A stretch of 64,000 nucleotides of DNA. Origin: Chinchilla lanigera. Taxonomy: Eukaryota > Chordata > Mammalia > Rodentia > Chinchillidae. Location: contig NW_004955423.1 of assembly GCF_000276665.1 (NCBI RefSeq), forward strand, positions 9,683,821-9,747,820, given 5' to 3'. Of this stretch, positions 23,099-35,446 are shown piece by piece. The notes under the pieces are model-generated. The model made no database searches, was not told where the DNA came from, and saw only the letters and a list, made by a program, of their open reading frames with translations. Made by a program: the position numbers and the translations under genes. Numbering within the stretch: position 1 is the first letter of the stretch; each line of letters begins with the position of its first letter.

Positions 23099-24506
23099 CA
23101 ACACAGGCCCAACTGACCATTGGGTCCCCCCACCTCTGGACTGTGGGTAATTGCCTCTGCAAGAGGTCATCTACAGAGGAGGGGAAAAAGGCAGAGGAGG
23201 AGTGAGAGGAAAATGGTGGAGTGGCAAGCAGCAGAGAAAACCTCTCTGAGAAGTGGTGGCCAAACACTGGAAAATAGCAACATGAGGAAAACAAGCACAA
23301 GGTAAGTGGCTCCTTGGGACCCAAGAAGGATCTGAAGCAAGAAGTGAAGCCCACAGGGACAGTGAAGAGACAAGCCTCAAAGAAGAAGGTGGAGGCAGTC
23401 AGTGTTTTCTCCTTGAGCTTGGACACACCGTGGGGGAGGGGTAGGTGGAAAACGCAGTCACTGGGTGATTGCTGGCGACCCCAGAGCTGGTAACCCAAAG
23501 ACTGGCCACCCTAGAAGCCCCCATGGAGAAGTTTGCAAGTGGAGTGGTGTGGTGGACAGCAGCAGATTGCAGTGCTGGCGAACTGTCCCAGTCACATGTC
23601 CCACGAGAGAGGATGATTGGCTAGGAGCCATCTTGGAGAGGAGCCAACTGAGCCTAGAACACTGGGCAGATGCTGGCTCCACCTAGTGGCTCCCAACGGA
23701 GCCAGCAGTGGAAACAGACTGCTGCAGGCTGGGTGGGTCTGGTTCTAGGCTCACAGCCAGAGGCCAGCCTGAACTTCAGTGGAAATAGGGGTGCAGGCTT
23801 GCTGGGATTAGTCTCCACCCAGCAGTGGAGCTGCTGTTATCTTGTGGGAATTGATCTACACTGATCTGGACTCTGCCCATGTCCTGTATCAGTGGCAGCA
23901 GAGACAAACCTTGAAAGGGAGTATTTTTTTTCTTTTCTTTAAAAAATTTTTTTCTTTAGATTCTATACTTTCTTTCTCTTTTGTTTTTTCCTTATTGTTT
24001 GTTCATGTTTTGTTCTGTTCTTATTCTTATTTCTTCCATCTCTCTTTCCTCCCTGTCTTCTGCACAAGTTTTGCAAAGTTTGCAGGATCCACCTTTGTAC
24101 TCCAGCCTTACTTCTAATAGCTTACTTTTCTTCTATTTATTTTTCTGTCAACCCCTTCTAAATTTTCTTCTGAGTGTAAAACTGCCATATTGAGGGCTTA
24201 TTTACTGCATACAATTTTCTGCATATTGTTGTATAAGCACAAATCAAGTTCGTAAAGTCAAAGGTGGCAAATTAATAGTTACCTCAGTTTGTCATTTTCT
24301 AGGTTGTGTTTAACACCACTGTTATTGCTGACTGTGCCACATTACCTAGGCGGATAAAACTGTTCTAACCAGCTGTTTTTCCTGGTATATCAAGACTGAG
24401 ACTGTGTGAGGGTTATAAAAAAATACTATAGGCCAGTGCCAAAGAAACAGGGACTGGGCCAAGTAGGGAACAACTTCTCATCCTCAATAAAATGAAGAAG
24501 TAGGAT

Positions 24507-24598
24507 TTTTTTTTTCAGGGGGGTTACCAGGAGTCGAACTCAGGACCTTGTGCTTGCCAGGCAGGCACTATGCCACTGAGCTATATCCCTGGCCCCAG
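24507..24598 (-). mobile_element. ID-like tRNA SINE in L1
   Basis: Reverse text ggccagggatatagctcagt with tRNA boxes and a T run. A direct repeat gaagtaggat at 24497-24506 and 24599-24608 marks the insertion. Confidence 0.93.
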
Positions 24599-25890
24599 GA
24601 AGTAGGATCTTCCAATAGACTCAAAACCCAAAAACCAAGTACATCTGGAAGTCACCTTTGAGAAACTAGTCACTTCTTAAAGGTTCTAAATACTAGCAAT
24701 AAAGCTACCCACCATAGACAACTTACAAGCATCAACCCAGGAAATGAACTTTAAAAAATACAAAATCAGAAGACACTTAAGCAAGATGAAACCCTAGACT
24801 TTCAGCTCAGCAAAGGCAAACCCAAGAGGCAGTGAGGTGGAACAAGCCAAAAGCCTCCCCCTAGACTCACTGAAGCAGTAACAAAAAAGCAAATGAAAGA
24901 AGCTCTACAAAAAAAATCAAACCAAAAACAATTTCTCAGATACCTAAAGAGATGGTGACCATAATGAAAGGCATGCTTAGTGACTCTAGAGCAGATACAG
25001 ATAAAAAGAAAAAGAGGAGCTTAGAAAAATGATGGAAACCATAAATACCCAATACAGGAAAGAAATGGAATCCATAAAACTGATTAAAATAGACATCCAT
25101 GAAATTAAAAATTCCACTGAAAGTATACACAACAGGATTACCCAGTGTGAGGACATAATCTCAGATATAGAAGACAGGATTGCAGTTACATATAAGTGAT
25201 CATGAAGAGAAAGATTTCTTAAAAATAGTGGGGGACCACATGAAATCAATCCAGCAACTACTAGATGATGCAAAGAAGAGTACCATAAAATTGATTGGAG
25301 TCAATAAAAAAGCAGGAGACAGCACAAATGACATAAAACATCTGTTTGGACATCATGGCAGAAAGCCTCCTTGGCAGTGAAAAAGAATTTTACATATATA
25401 TGAGGGAGGCCTATCAAACTCCAATTAGCCATGGTCCAACAAACCCTGTAGCATGGCATACAAAAGTCAAGATTCCAGAAACTCAACACAAAAATAGAAA
25501 ATTAAAAGCTGTTAGAGAAAAGAAATAAGTCACCTATACTGGAAAAGCCATCAGAATCATGGCAGACAAACCCTCAAATCAAGGAGAGCTTGGAGTGAAG
25601 TATTTAAAACCCTAAAAGAAAACAACCTCCAAATCAGATTGATGTACCCTGCAAAACTATCTTTCAAAATTGATGGATAAAAAAGATACTTCCATGACAA
25701 AAGAGCACCTGAAGAAATTCATGAATACCAAGCCAGTACTCCAAAATATTCTCAGGGACATTCTAAAAAAGGATAACAAGAATTACAGCTCCATGAACCC
25801 CAACAGAATGAATCTACTGGGCAAGGCAAACAAACAGTGAGATAAAAATAAGGGAGCCAACAACAGGAAAATAATATGGTAAGGATAATA

Positions 25891-25942
25891 GGATTTATCC
25901 TTTATGGTAAGGATTTATCCTTTATGGTAAGGATTTATCCTT
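25891..25942. repeat. Perfect 20-bp tandem repeat, 2.6 copies
   Basis: The unit ggatttatcctttatggtaa occurs at 25891-25910 and 25911-25930 and again in part at 25931-25942. It sits just before the start of L1 ORF2. Confidence 0.95.
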
Positions 25943-27398
25943 AAATCAATACATATCAATTATAATGACCAATGTTAATGGTCTCAACTCTTCAATGAAA
26001 AGAAACAGACTGGCACAGTGGATCAAGATGCAAGATCCAACAATACACTGCGTACAAGAAACATTTAAGTCAAAGAGAAATTCATAGGCTGAAAGCCAAA
26101 GGATGGAAAACACTACTCTATGCCACAGGAACCCAGAAAAAAAGGAGGGGTAGCTATTCAATTTGTAGACAAAGTGTATTCCAAGCCAAGACTGATTAAG
26201 AGAGACAAAGGTCACTAAGTTCTTGTAAAGCAAACAATCAAAGAGAAAAAGATAACAATAATAAATACAAATGCACCAAATACCAGTGCACCCATCTATA
26301 TAAAACAAATATTAATGGACATGAAAAATCAAATAAGCACTAGTACAATTATATTGAGATATCTCAATACCCCACTGCCAACAATAGATCATCTAGACAA
26401 AAAGTCAACAATGAAATATTAGAACTGAACCAAACTTTTGAACAAAGGAACAGAGTAGATCTCTATAGAATGTTCCACCCCATATCAGAATACACATTCT
26501 TCTCAGCTGCACATAGGACATTCTCCTAAATAGACCACATAGTAGCCAGAGAACATGCTTAAGTAAATGCAAAGGAAATGAAATTATCTCATGCATATTA
26601 TCAGACCATAGTACAACGAAACTGGAAATGGTAAAAGGGACCACAAGAACTTCATAAATACATGGAAATTAAATAGCACCCTACTGAAAAAAAATGGGTC
26701 ACACAGATCAAATTAAGGAACAAATTAGACAGCTTCTACAAATTAATGATAGTGCCAGTTCAACATACTGCAACCTATGAGACACAATGAGGGAATTTAT
26801 GGGAAATTTATAGTGGTGAATACCCATATCAAGAAAACAAAACAAGTTCAAATAAGCAACTTAATGTTGAACCTCAAGCTTCTACAAAAAGAAGAGTAAG
26901 TCAAGCCCAAAGCTCATACAAGGAAGGAAATTACGAAGATCAGAGCAGAAACTAATGCAATGGAGACTAAGAAAACAGTACAAACAATCAATGAAACAAA
27001 GAGTTCATTCTTTGAAAGACCAAATAAAATTGACAAACCCTTAGCCAATCTTATCAAGAAAGGAAAGAAAAGACTCAAATTCATACAATTAGAATGAACA
27101 GGGTGAAATCACAACAGATCTTGCAGAAATCCAAAAGATCATCTATACCTACTTTGATAACCTGTATTCTAATAAGATGGAAAAGGTAGAGGAAATGGTC
27201 AGATTTCTAGATACATCTGAATTAACAAAGATGAATCAAGATGATATAAAAATTCTAAATAAGCCAATATCAATCAATGAAATTGAAGATGTAATTTAAA
27301 ACCTACCAACAAAGCAAAGCCCAGGCCCTGACAGATTTACTGCTGAATTCTATAAGATATTTACAGATGACCTAATAACATTGTTTGTCAAACTCTTT

Positions 27399-27499
27399 TT
27401 TTTTTTTTTTTTTGGTTTTTCTCCGGTACCGGGAACCGAACTCACGACCTTGCGCTTGCCAGGCAGGTGCTTTTGCCGCTGAGCTAAATCCCCAGCCCC
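27399..27499 (-). mobile_element. ID-like tRNA SINE with perfect 16-bp target duplication
   Basis: The element is almost the same as the copy at 2171, including ctccggtaccgggaaccgaa and gccgctgagctaaatcccca. Perfect repeats gtttgtcaaactcttt at 27383-27398 and 27500-27515 flank it within L1 ORF2, evidence of a young insertion. Confidence 0.96.
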
Positions 27500-27708
27500 G
27501 TTTGTCAAACTCTTTAATGAAGTTGAAAGGGAGCAATACTCTCAAATTCATTCCTGGAAAGAAATACAACCCTATACCAAAACCAAATAAGGACCCAACT
27601 AAGAAAAGAACTATAGGCCAATCTCCCTAATGAACATAGATGCAAAAATCCTCAATAAGATACTGGTAAACAGAATGCAGAAAATCATCAAGAAGATTAT
27701 TCACCAAC

Positions 27709-28176
27709 TGTAGTGGTTGATTTATTGTGTCAACAGGAGAGGTTTAGAAGTTAACTAAGTTGGCTCAGCAATTCTACTCCCTAGGGTATAGAAGACCCAC
27801 CCTAGGGTGGCTTATCACCTAGATGATATAAAAGGGAAATGAGAAAGGACAGAGGGGCTTCCATTGTTTGGAGGAGTTCCAGTCTTCATCTTCAGCTTGG
27901 ACATCATCTCTTAGCTTCTAGTGTAGACTCTTGAACTTCCACTTTGGATCCTTTAGCTTTCCACTGTAGACCTGTCAGCCTTCTGTTGCAGACCCACCGG
28001 CCTCCTGATACGGACTTGCACAGAACACAGCAGTGAACTTCAGACTCTGGACTGAATCCTTCAGTCTCCTTCCTCATCCAACTCTGGCTGACCATTGTAA
28101 GCCAATCTTGTAATTTCTTATACATTTGTATATCTTGTATTATATCTGTTTCTCTAGTAAAACCCTGACTGATACA
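27709..28176 (+). mobile_element. ERVL/MaLR-like solo LTR with 5-bp target duplication
   Basis: The 468-base element starts TGTAGTGGTTGATTTATTGT and ends CCCTGACTGATACA. The perfect 5-bp repeat ccaac flanks it at 27704-27708 and 28177-28181, and the L1 ORF2 sequence continues across it (caccaactaagtaggataca). It has no coding region. Confidence 0.88.
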
Positions 28177-30212
28177 CCAACTAAGTAGGATACATCCCAG
28201 GGATGCAGGGATAGTTCAACATAAAAATTCAAAAAACATAATACACCATATTGACAAAGCCAAGGACAAAAACCATATGATCATCTCAACAGATGCAGAA
28301 AAAGCATTTGACAAGGCCCAAAATCTATTTATGATAAAATCCCAACACACAATTGAAATAGATGGTCTTTATCTTGTCTGATTAAGGCCATATATGATAA
28401 ACAAACAGCCAACATCATACTAAGTGGTCATAAACTGAAAGCTTTCACAAGATAAGGATGTCCACTCCTATTTAATATAGTTCTGGAAACATTAGCCAGA
28501 GCAATTAGACAAGAAAAGAAATAAAAGAAAATGAATAGGAAAGGAAGAAGTTAAATTATCATTATTTGCAGATGACATGATACTCTACATAGAAGACCCC
28601 AAAAACTCCACCAAAAGATTTCTAGATTTAATAAGCAAATTCAGTAGCATAGCTGCATACAAAGTCAACACTCAAAAATCAACAGCCATAGCCCTCTTGT
28701 ACACAAATAACAAACTCACTGAGACAGAAATTGGGGAAATAACACTGAATCAATCTACTGAAGGGAGTAAAAAGACCTCTACATTAAAAACTACAGTACT
28801 CCAAAAACAGGAGATTGAAGAGGACATCAGGAAATGGAAAGATAGCCTTTGCTCATGAGTAGGAAGAACCAATATAGTGTAAATGGTTATACTTCCAAAA
28901 TTGCTATACAGATTTACTGCAATCCCAATCAAAATTCCAATAGTGTATCTCAGAGAGTTAGAAAAAAATCCTAAAATTCATTTGGAACCAGAAGAAACCT
29001 AGAATATTAAAGGCAATACCAGCCAACCAAGGCAAGACAGGGGCCTTCACAATCACTGACTTGAAATTATACTACAAAGCTACTGTGATAAAAACAGAAT
29101 GGTACAAAACCCAGACCACAAAAGAAACATTATACAGAATAAACAACTTGGATCTCATCTTATTAAAAAGCTTTTGCACAGGAATTGATACCACCAACAG
29201 AGTGAAGAGACAACTGACCATGTGGTAGTTTTTTTACCAGCTGCTCCTCAAAGGACTACTATCTAGAATATTAAAGAACTCAAAAAAAAAATCATTAAAG
29301 ATCCAATCCAAAAGTTGGCACCTGAAATGAACAGACACTTCTTAGATGAAGAAATGGAAATGGCAAATAAATATACGAAAAAATGTTCAACATCATTGGT
29401 CATTTGAAAAATGTAAATTAAAACAATTCTGAGATTCCATCTCACGCCAAAAAGAATGGTTATTATCAAGAAATCAACCAATAACAAATGCTGGTAGGGC
29501 TGTGGAGAGAAAGAAACACTTATCCATTGTTGGTGGGAGTGTAGACTGGTGCAACCACTGTGGAAATCAGTGTGGAGATACCTCAAAAAACTAAGACTAG
29601 AGGTCCCATTTGCCCCAGCTATTCCCATTCTGGGTATCTTCCCAAAAGAATCAAAAGAATCAGACATAGCAATAAATGCATACCCAGGTTTATAGCAGCA
29701 CAATTTTTAATAGCTATATCTTAAATGCCCAGCAACTGATGACTGAATAAAGATGTATGTTTTTTTATACAATGTAGTACTGGTTTTCCATAAAGAAGGA
29801 TAAGCTTGAGAGATTTCCAGGTAAATGGATGCAACATGAGGCCATACTCTTAAGTGAAATAAATCAGACACACATGTGCAAATACTGCATTGTTTATCTG
29901 GTATGTGAAACTGAAAATGTAAATAAGGACCAAAATGTATAATAGATATTGTTAGGTGGGAAGAAAATGTCCAAAAGGGGAAGGGAACTACAGAGGGAGG
30001 AGGGGGAAAGGAAGGAAGGGAAAAAATGAGGAAAGAAGGAAAAAATGGAAACAAAGTTTTTGTAGATAGGGAGAGGAAGAAAGGTTGAATGGAGGGTAGG
30101 GGAAAGGAAAAAAAGAACAAAGTTATATCATGTACAGGCACAAATTAGCTATAATGAATGTAATAATCATTATGTTATACCTAAAAATGTACCAATAAAC
30201 TGAATCAAAAAA

Positions 30213-30741
30213 GGGAGGGAGTGGAATTCCTCGTTTCTAATGAGATTAGAGAGATGCATAAAGTGTGGGAAACAGTACAAAATTTTGTTGAAAAGCACCA
30301 CCCAAATAAGGCTATAGTAGTGCAAGCAGTGAATCTGTGTAACAACAATGCAGTGTCATATTTCTGTGAAATCCTCAAAAGGACACAAAAGCAAATGTCA
30401 TTGGTAGGTTCCCTGTTAAGGCCGTATGAAAAGAAAGTTTCCACTGACCCAATGGATAGCAGATACCATTAGTGAGTCTTACTACACAACAACCCTCCTC
30501 TCTCTTATCTCCTTCACATCAGCCATGATTTTTAAATGTAAATGCAGGTTAATTTATTTTCTTTATTATGTTGTATTATATTACAGGTTGTAATCATTTT
30601 CTATGAATATTTTTGGGTTGTGGTGCAAATCATTTGCATTTCCATAATTTCTTATGGGGAAACTTGCTTTGGATATACAAGTGGATTGGATTACACGCAT
30701 GTTTCTGGAACCAATTATGCTCGCAAACCAACATTTTACTG
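30213..30741 (+). pseudogene. Tigger transposon right end with transposase C-terminal remnant
   Basis: An 83-codon open stretch at 30221-30472 encodes VWETVQNFVEKHHPNKA and later ILKRTQKQMSL, which match the C-terminal part of Tigger/pogo transposases that I know. After it comes a non-coding tail ending at the inverted terminus (cattttactg, 30741) followed by TA at 30742-30743. The N-terminal and DDE parts are missing. It is the right half of the element whose left end is at 22984. Confidence 0.82.
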
Positions 30742-30774
30742 TATTTTGAAACTACCCAATCTTCTACTTTTGAT

Positions 30775-32153
30775 TTGTAGCTTAATTTCATTGTGGCCTT
30801 AGAACACACTTTCCATAACTTGTATTTTTAAAATGTGTAAAGGTGTGGTTTATGGCCTAGAATGTGAATTCCCTTGGTAAATGTGTCATATAAGCTGGAG
30901 AAAAGAGGCATATTCTGCTATTGTTGAATGATATTCTACAAGTATGAATTGAATTAAGTTGATGGATAGCATTGTTCAGGTCAAGTACACATTTACTGAA
31001 TTTCCAACTTCCTTGATCAAACAATTATTAAAAGAGAAATGTTGAAGTCTCCAACTGTAATAGTGGATTTCTGTATTTCTTTTTCCAGCCCTATGAGCTT
31101 TTGCCTCGTGTGTTTTGACACTCTGTTGTTAAGTGCATGTGTTTAGGATTATTAAGTCCTCTTGGGAAATTGAGTGCCAAATAAATATATAATACCCATT
31201 TTCTAAACATGAGAATGCTCACTGTCCCAAGATCAGCTTGCTCTAAAATTAATAAAGTTACAACTTCCTTTTGTTTAGTGATATCATAGTATATTTTTTC
31301 CATCCTTTTACTTTTTACTCAATTGTTTATATTGAACGTGAACTACATACAGACAACATAAAGCTGGATCTCATTTTCTGTTTGTTTTATGAGTCTTGAT
31401 TATTAACTACTCTGATAATCTGGTGTCTACTTGGTATATTCACATCATTCTTAAAAATGACTATTGTCACAGATTAGTATCTATCATGTTTGTAACTAGT
31501 TCTTTTTGTATTTTTCTTATCTCTTCCTGCCACCTCATTTTAAATGAACATTTTATATAATTCCACAGTCTTCTAAGTATATCAATACCTCTTTATAGGA
31601 AATTTTTGCAATTTACATTTTTAACTAATCTGCCTCCACCTTTAAATAGTATAGTATTATGTAGCTTCCTTCTAGTACAGGTACCTTGTAACAGAAGTAT
31701 TCCTAAGTCCTTTCTCTCATTCTTTATGACATTATCATTTACTTGTCTGTAAGCTATTATCACCTTATCAATACACTATTACTATTAACATGCTCAATGG
31801 TTATCTTAGATCAACGAAGAACAAGAAAAATATACAATTTTATATTCTTCCTTTTCTTATGTTGGTCTCAGCTTCTAATTCATATCATTTCTCCCTGAAA
31901 AATTCATCGCTTCTCTTTGCTGGCAATGAAGAACCAGAGCTTTTGTCTGTCTAAAAAAGTCTTTGTTTTTTACTTCTGAAGGATAATTTTATTGGATATA
32001 TGACTCTAGATAAGTGGAGTTTTTTTCTTTCAATTTTTAAAATATTTTGCTTCATTTTCTTCTGGCTTGCAAAGTTATGAGAAGTCTGCCATAATTCTTA
32101 CTTGGTTCATCTTTAGGTAAGGTAGTTTTTTTATTGTATTTATCTCTCTTTTT

Positions 32154-32186
<33 letters not shown>

Positions 32187-34570
32187 GAGTGGGAGTTGAG
32201 ACAGGGGCTTGCTATGTAGTTCACGCTGGCCTTGAATGCACTGCAATCCTCCTGAATCAGTCTCTCAAGTGTTGGGATTACAGGTGTGCACTACCACACC
32301 CAGCCCTTCTGCCATCTTTCAAAATTCTCTTAGTCTCTCTGTAGTTGAGTATGATGTACAAAGTTTGCTTATTTTGGTATTTATTTTACTCGTTAATTTC
32401 TGAGGTTCCTATAACTGTCTTTTGAAATCTATCAATAATCTTATTACATTCTCCATCCATAAACATTTCTTCTAATTCTTTTCTATTCCATATCTTCTTC
32501 ATATTGTAATTTTCATATTACACCTTTTGAAATTGTCCCACAGTTCTTGGATATTGTTTATTCTGTTTCACTTTTTTTTTTTCTCTTTGCATTTTAGTTT
32601 AGAAAGTATCTATGGACATATGGTATCTTTATCAACTTTCCTCAGCTATGTCCATTCTGTTGATGATCCCATAACAAGCAATCTCTTCCTATTAAAGTTT
32701 ACATATTATTTTCTTTTGACCCTTTCATAAGAGTATCTCTTTGCTTATATCACACATATATTATGTGCTGTCTATTCTGTTCATTAGAGTTCTTAAACAA
32801 ATTAATCATGATTATCATTAAAAATTATAATTCTAACAAACAATATCTGGCTCAAATTATGGTTGCTTTTTACTCTTCAGACTGCTCCCTTTAGGAAAGC
32901 CTTATTATTTTTTTTAAGTTGCCCTGATGCATTGGGTAATAGAAAAATGAGGATTTACTGTGTAGATTTATTGACCTCACCAGGAGGCAGGCTGTATTTA
33001 ATATCTGCTTTAGGTGTTGAAAGCTTCAAGTTCCTCTGGTACCCTTGTTTTTGTCTCCTCTACTGACTGGGTTTCCCTTGGTACTTCTCCTCAAATAAGA
33101 GTACTCTTTCAGCTATAAAACACTTATAGTCTAGCTCTGTTGGAATGGTACAAGGTTTTGAAGATGAAAACTATCTAATGTTAGGATTAAGTATAAATTT
33201 TAAACTCTGTCTCCTTTCCTGAGCTCTCATCTTCAGAGGTATTTCTTTAGTAGCACAGATCACTCCTCTTTCCCCAAACAAACCTTAAATTCTAACATGA
33301 AGGACGGCTAGAGGGAGCCCTCCCCAAAATGGAATGGGCTGTAGTAAAGTCTTTTCCTCCTGTAGAGCACACTTTTGTTGGAGAATACTCTAGGCATATT
33401 TCATAATGATTACACTCCCTCCTTCTGGAAGATCAAGAGGGGAACCTTTCCCATGATCTTGACCTTTAAAGCCTGATTGGAGTTCTCAGTGGTAAAACCC
33501 ACGACAGTGTTGGGGCCCCTCGTAAGACTGCCCCTCCTTAAGGTTTCATACACCCATGTTAGCCCACGTTTAGCATCCAGGAATTTGCCAAAATTATCAT
33601 TTAAAACTTTCCACCAGTCTGTTTTTAGTGATTTCTCCACATAAGTAGATCTCTGCTTCATATCTGCTTATCTCCCCCAGATTTCAGAGTGGTAGTGACC
33701 CTTCAATTTCCTTTGTCTAATGGATAGAAAAAAAATCATCGATTTTCAGTTTTATTAACTTTTTACTCCTAAGAAAAGGCATGGCAACTCTTAGGTTCTT
33801 TACATGCCAGTACTGAATCCTGAGTCCTTCACTCTGCTCTTCATTCCTCTACTTTGCATTCCTTTCTTATTTAGCATTACTTGAATATCTGCATATTACA
33901 CAGTTAATTTTTTTTTAGTGTGCTAGAGGTTTTTTTGGTTGTTTTTTGATAATATAGATTTCAATAGTATATGTACTTCACTTTTCACAGTCTACTTAGA
34001 ATTACAATTTTACCACTTTATGGGGAAATTTATAAATCTCGTGAATATTTGGTTCTTTTAAAACTTTCTCCTCTTTATATTGTCACGGTCACAAATGTCT
34101 AGGTACTTTAGAAACCCTCAATACAATGTTATCACTCTTTATTTCCATCATTATACATATTTTAATGAAACTAACAAAATAATCTATTACATTTATCTAG
34201 AAATTTATCATTTCTGTTGTTCTTTCTTTTATGAAGTTCCAAATCTTTCTCACTTACTTGCTCTCTTTCTCTCTCCCTGGTATAATTTCTCCTCTGCTTG
34301 ATTTGCTTTAGTATTTCTTTTAATGCAAGAATGCTAGTAATGAATTATCTTTGTTTTCTAATAATCTGATTTATGGTGTACTGGATGTGGTTTTCCTGGG
34401 TTTCACTGCTCATCCTGGACCTGTAAATTTATGACTTTTGCCAGATTTGGTAAAATTTCTGCTACTAAAGTCTTACTGTTTCTTCCCTGCATCAGTCTAT
34501 TTCTTCTCCTATTGTGCTTTCAATGACCTATGTATTAGACATTTTTACACTGAACCACAGGTGCTTATTT
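30775..34570 (-). mobile_element. Ancient L1 (L1M-like), reverse orientation
   Basis: Reverse L1 text continues through this stretch: cactctgttgttaagtgcat and gtgtttaggattattaag (31120-31160), ttgcaatttacatttttaac (31605), cattttcttctggcttgcaa (32053) and a late gtaaatttatgacttttgccag (34424). A B1 at 32157-32306 interrupts it. The part at 33250-33720 I cannot match to L1 with confidence. Confidence 0.68.
32157..32306 (-). mobile_element. B1-type SINE
   Basis: Reverse B1 with a long T run, gagacaggggcttgctatg, cgctggccttgaatgc, ctcaagtgttgggatta and caccacacccagccc-like end. Confidence 0.9.
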
Positions 34571-34574
34571 GTTC

Positions 34575-35300
34575 TCCCATTGTTCAAAATAGGAAACGTC
34601 TAACCTAATTCCCTCACTCCTTTTTGTGTCACCTCCATTCTCCCATTGTTTTAGACATCCATGTGGTCACTGTTGCTGTCATCAATGCCAAGAGTAATGT
34701 GCCTCAGTAACGTGCCTTGCCTCGATCAGAACAAAAATGAAAAAAAGGGATAACCTTGTTTCCTTTCTGCATGGACTTCCTCTCTCTCAAGCAGAAAAAG
34801 AGGATTTGTCTTGGGACATTTTCTACTTGAATCCACTGCACAGATTTTGGACTCAAGACTGCTTTGAGTATGAAGTGGGCACTACAGAAAGAAATTTTTA
34901 AAACCATAAAATTTATTATCAAATCTGTCTCTTTTCAGATTTTGATTCCCCTTCCCAATCTGTTTGCTGTTATAGTATTTATTTCTCAAAGTCTTTCAAT
35001 AGCTACCTTATATATTCTGAACAAAGGTTTTAGGTGTAATCGGTAGGAGAGGGAGAGTGATGTGTACTTGCTTCATCTCAATGAGAACTAGAAACCAATC
35101 CCATCGTTTTAATTTTATTAATTTAATAATAGATTTAGATATAAAAATTTTAAGAGATACAGCTTGACCTTCAATTATGTGCTACCTTGATCTCAGTGTG
35201 AAATTAACATATACTTGTCTGAACCCACATTCATGATGCAGTACTTCTGTCGCAAAACTTTTTTTAGCAAAAAGATAAATGCACACATTTTTTGAAAACT
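34575..35300. other. PRKACB intron, nothing recognised
   Basis: Short unrelated ORFs only. I see no repeat family and no exon-like sequence with splice signals. Confidence 0.5.
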
Positions 35301-35304
35301 GTAA

Positions 35305-35446
35305 CTTTTGTTTTGCTGAGACAGGGCTTCACTATGTAGGTTAGGCTGGGTTTGAAGTATGTGGCCCAGGCTGGTCTTAAACTCCTGGCAACCCTCCTGC
35401 TTCAGCCTCTCAAGTGCTGAGACTACAGGCATGCACCACACCTGGA
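35305..35446 (-). mobile_element. B1 SINE with internal duplication
   Basis: Reverse B1: gagacagggcttcactatgt, then the duplicated ggcccaggctgg block, ctcaagtgctgagactacag and caccacacctgg. Confidence 0.9.

Larger units (their letters stand above)
25965..29730 (+). pseudogene. L1 ORF2 pseudogene (endonuclease and reverse transcriptase)
   Basis: The N-terminus reads MTNVNGLNSS, the start of the APE-like endonuclease domain, followed by WIKMQDPTIHCVQET. The reverse-transcriptase catalytic box is still visible as FADD at 28565-28576 in [13 protein letters not shown]. The frame is interrupted by many stops, by a SINE at 27399-27499 and by an LTR at 27709-28176, so no functional protein can be made. 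Confidence 0.88.
23099..30212 (+). mobile_element. Near-full-length L1, dead, nested in a Tigger element
   Basis: The GC-rich first ~800 bases (23100-23920) look like an L1 5'UTR. An A-rich ORF1 region with coiled-coil-like coding follows (about 24700-25600), then ORF2 from about 25965 to 29730, then a 3'UTR with a strong purine tract (29960-30120) and an AATAAA near 30195. Many stops and frameshifts break both ORFs. An ID SINE at 24507, an ID SINE at 27399 and an LTR at 27709 are inserted. No clear target duplication of the L1 itself is visible. Confidence 0.85.

Noticed and set aside
23094..23864. Several overlapping frames on both strands
   Set aside because: This is the GC-rich L1 5'UTR; frames are open on both strands and match no protein.
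29263..30141. Two minus-strand frames of ~145 codons
   Set aside because: They are antisense to the L1 ORF2 end and the purine-rich 3'UTR, which gives low-complexity Phe/Ser/Pro text.
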